Part shown: piece by piece, positions 59,946 to 64,000 of the stretch
How the letters are laid out: each line of letters opens with the position of its first letter
How positions within the stretch are numbered: position 1 is the first letter of the stretch
Virus record (IMG/VR): IMGVR_UViG_3300046683_000606
Location: 1-64,000 of that record
Source of the DNA: a virus
Strand: one strand, 5' to 3'
DNA length: 64,000 nucleotides
Notes under the pieces: generated by a model
Seen by the model: only the letters and a program-made list of their open reading frames with translations
Told to the model about the DNA's origin: nothing
Database searches by the model: none
Made by a program: the position numbers and the translations under genes

Positions 59946-60770
59946 ATGGCTAGTGGATTCGTAACAACAGGATTGCCGCCGAATGCCAGCATTAAAAGAA
60001 GCATGAAAATGCAGGTTGGGAGTCTGGACAACGATCTGGAAGCAACAAGTCTGCAGACGCAAGATAACCTGCAAACCAAGCCGCCGCTCTACATTTACAA
60101 CATCTGCGAACTGTCGCACGTCCGCAATCAACCGCCGGAATTTCCAGGGTTCACCGTCGAACCTTGCCCCAAGGGAGAGAAATTTTCGGTCAAGGTTTTT
60201 CAAGGCATTGTCAACGAACGCTACATGAAGCCCGGAACGTCTGAGTTTTATTACAAGCAGGTGGACGGCCGGAAGTACGCAACCAGTTTGCTCAATCCAG
60301 ACTGCTTTCCAGGGACAGACTTCGAAGCACAGTTGATCGAAGGGCAGACCGGAAACAACGATATGACCGGAATGAACATGAACGCCCTGGGCGTGTTCTG
60401 GTCTCCACTCGCTCCGGACGACCCGAAGCTGGAAGCACAGATAAAGAAATTCCGCGCCAGAGTCGATCGCACCATGGATGCCCTGGTCAAAGAAGGCAAT
60501 CGCCTGAATGCTTCCGGAAAGCTCGGAGACATTTCAGCGATGATGCACTTCGCGATGGATTACTTCGGCCTACAGGCAACTTGGCACATGAGCCACCGTC
60601 ATAAGACGGAATGCCCGAATTGCGGCGAACTGGTTTTGGAAGGCGTGGCATACCACAAGAACGGAAGCGGCGATGATTGCATTATCGATTACGACCGCTA
60701 CGCTCAAGTGGTGATGCGGAAGGCTACCGTACAGGAAACGAAACCTGCGCGTACCCGCTCGACACGCTAA
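59946..60770 (+). CDS. Zinc-ribbon head-region protein, 274 aa
   Basis: RBS in ATCGGGAGGAAG upstream of ATG 59946. Beta-rich N-terminal half and a C-terminal part carrying ECPNCGELVLEGVAYHKNGS and a DDCIIDYDR segment, a rubredoxin-like Cys site. Unknown function; perhaps a structural accessory. Confidence 0.55.
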   Translation: MASGFVTTGLPPNASIKRSMKMQVGSLDNDLEATSLQTQDNLQTKPPLYIYNICELSHVRNQPPEFPGFTVEPCPKGEKFSVKVFQGIVNERYMKPGTSEFYYKQVDGRKYATSLLNPDCFPGTDFEAQLIEGQTGNNDMTGMNMNALGVFWSPLAPDDPKLEAQIKKFRARVDRTMDALVKEGNRLNASGKLGDISAMMHFAMDYFGLQATWHMSHRHKTECPNCGELVLEGVAYHKNGSGDDCIIDYDRYAQVVMRKATVQETKPARTRSTR

Positions 60771-60775
60771 ACGAT

Positions 60776-60850
60776 CTTTCTAGGGGGGTGCTTGCTTTCC
60801 TTGCGGTTACCCGATTCCGCGAGCGCCCGGTACGCGCTCCCCTAAGAAAG
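60776..60850 (+). promoter_or_regulatory. Extended hairpin between structural genes
   Basis: CTTTCT-AGGGG (60776-60786) pairs with CCCCT-A-AGAAAG (60839-60850), 11 bp with one bulged A. Inside, GAGCGC (60821-60826) pairs with GCGCTC (60834-60839). Might be an attenuator or processing site before the 60871 gene. Confidence 0.5.
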
Positions 60851-60870
60851 TTTGAAAGAGAAAGGCATGA

Positions 60871-61692
60871 ATGCCAAGCATCCCGCAACTCGGTTTTCCG
60901 GTCATGGACGAAGTGATGCAACTGGTCCGTTCGCTGGTCAACGATACTTTTCCTGGGATTTTGGGAGCGCAAGGCAGAATCTTCACCAACAACGCGCAAT
61001 TCACTATTCCGCTGTTTAATTCGGCTTACCGCAAACTGCAACGCAAACTGCGAACCGAAGGCGCGACATTCCCAATCAAGGATAACGTCCAACTGCTGAA
61101 CCTGACTCCGGTGGTCGCGCAAAATACCAACGTCCAGACCTACGTCGATTTTAACGGCTACTTCGACGGTACGACCATGCACGACACTCCGAAGCTGCCT
61201 AGTGATCTTCTGCAGCCGTATGTCGTCGAGGAGCAAACGGTAGGCACTGGATTCCCGTTTGTTCCGATGGCTCAACCGGCCGAAGGGCTCCCGTCGGTGC
61301 TGCAAGGCTCCATGCTAGAAATGTGGGAATGGCGGAACTACAAGATTTATATGGTCGGCTCGATCGTTACCAAGAATCTGCGTATCCGCTATCAGTATTC
61401 GAATGTGCCGCTGAACGTTCCTGCAGCCGATTTTGACGTGACTTCGGTTCCGATAATCGATTGTCAGGATGCTCTGGCGAACTACATTGCGGCCATGTTT
61501 GGAAGGGCGCGCGGAGCCAATCCTCAAGCGGTCGCGGCGCTCGAAGCTGCCGGCGATGACGCCATGAACGATATGGCTTTTGAGTATGTTCGCCGCGCTC
61601 AAACGGTCACTTACCGTCGTCCGGCTTACGGTAGCGGCGGCTCAAACGATGGTGGCAATGGAACGCTTGGCCAGACCGGATGGGGCGCTTAA
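60871..61692 (+). CDS. Head-tail adaptor-like protein, 273 aa
   Basis: ATG 60871. Helical start (MDEVMQLVRSLVNDTFPGIL) followed by TIPLFNSAYRKLQRKLRTEG, as in neck/adaptor proteins, then beta-rich segments and a Gly-rich tail. TAATG overlap with the next gene. Inferred from order after capsid genes. Confidence 0.55.
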   Translation: MPSIPQLGFPVMDEVMQLVRSLVNDTFPGILGAQGRIFTNNAQFTIPLFNSAYRKLQRKLRTEGATFPIKDNVQLLNLTPVVAQNTNVQTYVDFNGYFDGTTMHDTPKLPSDLLQPYVVEEQTVGTGFPFVPMAQPAEGLPSVLQGSMLEMWEWRNYKIYMVGSIVTKNLRIRYQYSNVPLNVPAADFDVTSVPIIDCQDALANYIAAMFGRARGANPQAVAALEAAGDDAMNDMAFEYVRRAQTVTYRRPAYGSGGSNDGGNGTLGQTGWGA

Positions 61693-62702
61693 TGCCGACT
61701 TACTACAGATTCGATGGCGTGGTGCGTAGTCCGCAAGGCGAAGCGGTTCCCGGCGTCCTGGTTTATGTGTGTACGCAGCCGGCGACTACGAGTACTATTC
61801 CGCCTACTCCGCTGGCAACGATCTATGCCGATTCAGTTGGAACGGCTCTGGCTAATCCGGTTGTCGTCGATGGCAATGGAAACTTCTTTTTCTATGCGGC
61901 GACCGGAACGTACACGATTCTTTATTTCGATCCGAACGGCCGGGTACAAACTACCGTCTTTCTCGATCAGCTTATCGTCACTCCAGGCGCGGGAACGGTT
62001 ACCAGTATCGCTCTTACCATGCCGGCGGAGTTTAGCGTTGCTGGCTCTCCGGTTGCTACCAATGGCGTTTTCGCAGTTAGCAAAAACAATCAGAATGCCG
62101 GCACGGTTTATGCCGGTCCTGCTTCCGGTCCTGCCGCGGCGCCAACGTTTCAATCTCTGGCCACACTTATTACTGCGCTCGGACTTGGTACGGGCACGGT
62201 AACCAGCGTTGATGCTTCGATTACCGGAAGCACTTTATTGTCTCTATCGGTAAGCGGAAATCCGATCGTCACTAGCGGGACGCTCGTTTTTACGGTCAAC
62301 TTCGCGAATCAAGCGGCCAACAAATTCCTTGCTGGTCCGGCATCCGGCGGTACTGGTCCGGTTACCGCTCGCCCTGTAGTTGCCGCGGACATTTTTGGGA
62401 TTACTGCGGTTGCCTTTAGCGCGACTCCGGTATTCGACGCAAGCACTTTTGCCATTCCGACTTTCACCATCACTTTAACGGGAAACAACAGTTCAAGCTC
62501 GATCACCAATCCGACTGCGGGACAAATCATCACGTTCATCATCACCCAGGACGGAACTGGCGGCCACTCGTTTGTATGGCCGGCGAACGTGAAGGGCGAA
62601 TCGAATATCGGACCTGACGCTAATTCGGTCAGCACACAGAGTTTCGTCTACACAGGCAGCGCTTGGCGTGCAACCGGGCCTGGTTCTGTCAATGCTTCGT
62701 AG
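61692..62702 (+). CDS. Fibre-like protein, 336 aa
   Basis: ATG 61692 (TAATG). Residues 10-90 resemble a carboxypeptidase-regulatory-like beta domain (GEAVPGVLVYVCTQPATTS then DGNGNFFFYAATGTYTI). GTVTSIALTMPAEFSVAGSP and GTVTSVDASITG are fibre-type repeats shared with the protein at 18968. The C-terminus (SFVWPANVKGESN) is like the tip domains of tail fibres. Confidence 0.65.
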   Translation: MPTYYRFDGVVRSPQGEAVPGVLVYVCTQPATTSTIPPTPLATIYADSVGTALANPVVVDGNGNFFFYAATGTYTILYFDPNGRVQTTVFLDQLIVTPGAGTVTSIALTMPAEFSVAGSPVATNGVFAVSKNNQNAGTVYAGPASGPAAAPTFQSLATLITALGLGTGTVTSVDASITGSTLLSLSVSGNPIVTSGTLVFTVNFANQAANKFLAGPASGGTGPVTARPVVAADIFGITAVAFSATPVFDASTFAIPTFTITLTGNNSSSSITNPTAGQIITFIITQDGTGGHSFVWPANVKGESNIGPDANSVSTQSFVYTGSAWRATGPGSVNAS

Positions 62703-62754
62703 ATGAATGTTCGCGACGTGAGGCCAAACACGGTTCCATACAAAGAAATGGCCG

Positions 62755-62770
62755 CGGCGCTAAGGCGCCG
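62755..62770 (+). terminator. GC-rich hairpin before the 62792 gene
   Basis: CGGCGC-TAAG-GCGCCG (62755-62770), no T-run follows. May terminate weakly or protect mRNA. Confidence 0.4.
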
Positions 62771-62791
62771 ATAGGTGGGGAGGAAACAAGA

Positions 62792-63169
62792 ATGTCTCTA
62801 GCGATTACAGTTCAAGCCGGCTATGTGGTGGACAACACCCAGAAGAAAGTCATTATCAGCGGTCGTTTGCTGATTACCGGAACGGGAAACTATCCTGTCG
62901 GCGGCTTGCCGCTAGACTCCGTTCTGCTGGCACTTCCGGAATCGACCACCAACTCCGGTGTCCGTCGTTGCATTCTGACTTCGGATGTTGGGAGTGGATA
63001 TATCTGGCAGCGTATTCCCGCTACCGGAAAGATGATGGGTTTGCAGGTTCCGCCTACCGGATCGCTGACAACTGCCGCTCCGTTGCAACAGTTGCCAAGC
63101 ACGGTGAGCGACCTCACTCTGCAAAACGAAGCTATCAATTTCCAGGTGGAGATGTTGCGGAACGCTTAA
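62792..63169 (+). CDS. Small structural protein, 125 aa
   Basis: ATG 62792 with GGGGAGGAAAC upstream; a TTG at 62663 is in frame but lies inside the previous gene and hairpin. Beta-rich (SLAITVQAGYVVDNTQKKVI; GYIWQRIPATGKMMGLQVPP). Probably a virion component. Followed by a strong terminator. Confidence 0.55.
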   Translation: MSLAITVQAGYVVDNTQKKVIISGRLLITGTGNYPVGGLPLDSVLLALPESTTNSGVRRCILTSDVGSGYIWQRIPATGKMMGLQVPPTGSLTTAAPLQQLPSTVSDLTLQNEAINFQVEMLRNA

Positions 63170-63190
63170 TTTTGAATCCCAAAGAGGAGG

Positions 63191-63225
63191 ACGGGACTGC
63201 GGTAATGCCCGTAGTCCCGTTTTTT
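63191..63225 (+). terminator. Intrinsic terminator
   Basis: ACGGGACT (63191-63198) and AGTCCCGT (63213-63220) form an 8-bp stem, then TTTTT (63221-63225). Follows the 62792 gene. Confidence 0.85.
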
Positions 63226-63310
63226 CTATATCTTTAACGCTCTCGATCCAAACGTTCAAGTTCCGCTAAATCTTTTTGGCGGTCTCTACACAGAGGCAGA
63301 CCCGACCTCT

Positions 63311-64000
63311 TTGCCCGAAGGCGCCAGTCCGCGTGTGATTAATTGCGACTTTGACCTGGGTTCGGTATTCCAGCGGCCGGGAAAAGAAAGCGCATTTATC
63401 TATGACACGTTCCATTTACTCAATCCTGCGTTTACGCAGTCCGCGGGGGATGGCGAACCTTGGAGCGCTGGCAGCGTAACTCTGAACAATGCAACTCCTG
63501 GCGGTCCAGCTAGGGCTGTTCATGTTGCAACAAGCAATGACGCCCACGCTGGAGCAAGTTCCTACACCATTACCTGCAGTTTCGGTCAAAGTGGTCCTCT
63601 CGTTCTTACTTATGCGGCGGTGGTACAGGGACTCCTTGGAATTTTTCCATCCATTACCGGCATTACCGATTCTCTGGGAAATACTTGGCAAGCAATTCAA
63701 CCGGCAACGCCTTATCTCACATCCAGCAACGACCCAACTAGTTCAGTCAGTTGGGCAATGTACGGATTTTCTTTTCCTGCCGGCATTCCCAATGGCTTCC
63801 AGGTATTCGTAACTCTTTCGGCTCCTCTGAATGCCGGGGCTTCATCGGGAGGATTGCTTGCGCTAACAAATTGTTCGTCTATCGATAAGTTTTCATACCA
63901 CTTGAGCATTGGTCCCGGTGTCGGTGGCGGGAGCATATCTGGAGCGTCAATCACCACGACGCAACCCACAATCATTGTGGCTATTTGCGGGGATTGCGCC
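63311..64000 (+). CDS. Structural-type protein, 5' part (partial, start uncertain)
   Basis: An open frame runs from 63215 to the window end with no stop; the first standard start is TTG 63311, although protein-like sequence (DPNVQVPLNLFGGLYTEADP) begins earlier, near 63245, right after the terminator. SPRVINCDFDLGSVFQRPGK and later Ser/Thr/Gly-rich beta segments suggest a phage surface or tail protein. The true start may be non-standard or involve a frameshift. Confidence 0.5.
   Translation, partial: MPEGASPRVINCDFDLGSVFQRPGKESAFIYDTFHLLNPAFTQSAGDGEPWSAGSVTLNNATPGGPARAVHVATSNDAHAGASSYTITCSFGQSGPLVLTYAAVVQGLLGIFPSITGITDSLGNTWQAIQPATPYLTSSNDPTSSVSWAMYGFSFPAGIPNGFQVFVTLSAPLNAGASSGGLLALTNCSSIDKFSYHLSIGPGVGGGSISGASITTTQPTIIVAICGDCA

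Noticed and set aside
62663-62791. N-terminal extension of the 125-aa structural protein
   Set aside because: Would require translating through the preceding gene end and a hairpin; strong SD lies before ATG 62792.
1-64000. Integrase, tRNA or IS element that would indicate a prophage
   Set aside because: None recognised in any frame or gap; temperate lifestyle therefore left open despite the repressor-like gene.

Overview
This window is most of a double-stranded DNA tailed-phage genome (or the phage part of a larger contig). It carries a small and a large terminase subunit, a large portal, a scaffold-like protein, a major capsid protein, a RecT/Bet recombinase, an endolysin and a repressor-like helix-turn-helix gene. 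I see no integrase, DNA or RNA polymerase, helicase, rRNA or tRNA, so lysogeny is unproven and replication and transcription probably rely on the host. The portal is large, big proline-rich internal-protein candidates are present, and no tape-measure or major tail-tube gene is visible. That fits a short-tailed phage, but this is inference. The host is probably a soil bacterium of the Acidobacteriota type: the phage carries ten choice-of-anchor-D/HYDIN-like repeats, a PEP-CTERM-like tail and several Sec or lipoprotein signals, all common in secreted proteins of that group. Composition alone cannot prove this.

Layout. (1) 1-6380, plus strand: end of a structural gene, a GNAT-like protein and three candidate internal virion proteins. 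(2) 6418-14806, plus: a tightly coupled nine-gene glycan cassette with glycosyltransferases, a sugar-nucleotide epimerase/dehydratase and three methyltransferases, behind a promoter that should give a nearly leaderless mRNA. (3) 14856-28503, plus: two paralogous small proteins framing a lipoprotein, followed by fibre-like, secreted and 1811-residue beta-helix/HYDIN-repeat proteins. Four of these six carry export signals. (4) 28510-29405, plus: a holin-like membrane protein and two small partners. (5) 29416-45632, almost entirely minus: a lysis/envelope set (SleB-like hydrolase, papain-like protease, lipoprotein), many small early genes, a replication-protein fragment, RecT, a KTSC protein, a nuclease-like protein, an exported PEP-CTERM-like protein, DUF932 and ArdC-N proteins. 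One plus-strand helix-turn-helix gene at 40683 sits inside. (6) 45782-64000, plus: packaging and head genes (TerS, small genes, TerL, portal, scaffold, Ig-like protein, capsid, GroES-like co-chaperonin, adaptor and fibre genes), running off the end and probably continuing into region 1 in the intact genome.

Regulation is unusually readable. Copies of an 18-bp dyad of the form GTMCGC-N6-GCGTAC overlap three minus-strand TTGAC promoters and the promoter of the helix-turn-helix gene, so that protein is the likely repressor of the early block. A 32-nt RNA motif with a compensatory 3-bp stem change lies just upstream of the ribosome binding sites of the DUF932 and ArdC-N genes. Late genes use a recurring ATCGGG-containing leader, and the capsid gene has its own terminator, promoter and structured leader.

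Most promising for novelty: the envelope-directed protein set combined with the glycan cassette, the RNA motif shared by two counter-defence-type genes, the operator regulon, the phage PEP-CTERM-like protein, and the capsid-linked GroES homologue. All calls come from reading the sequence; no database search was run.
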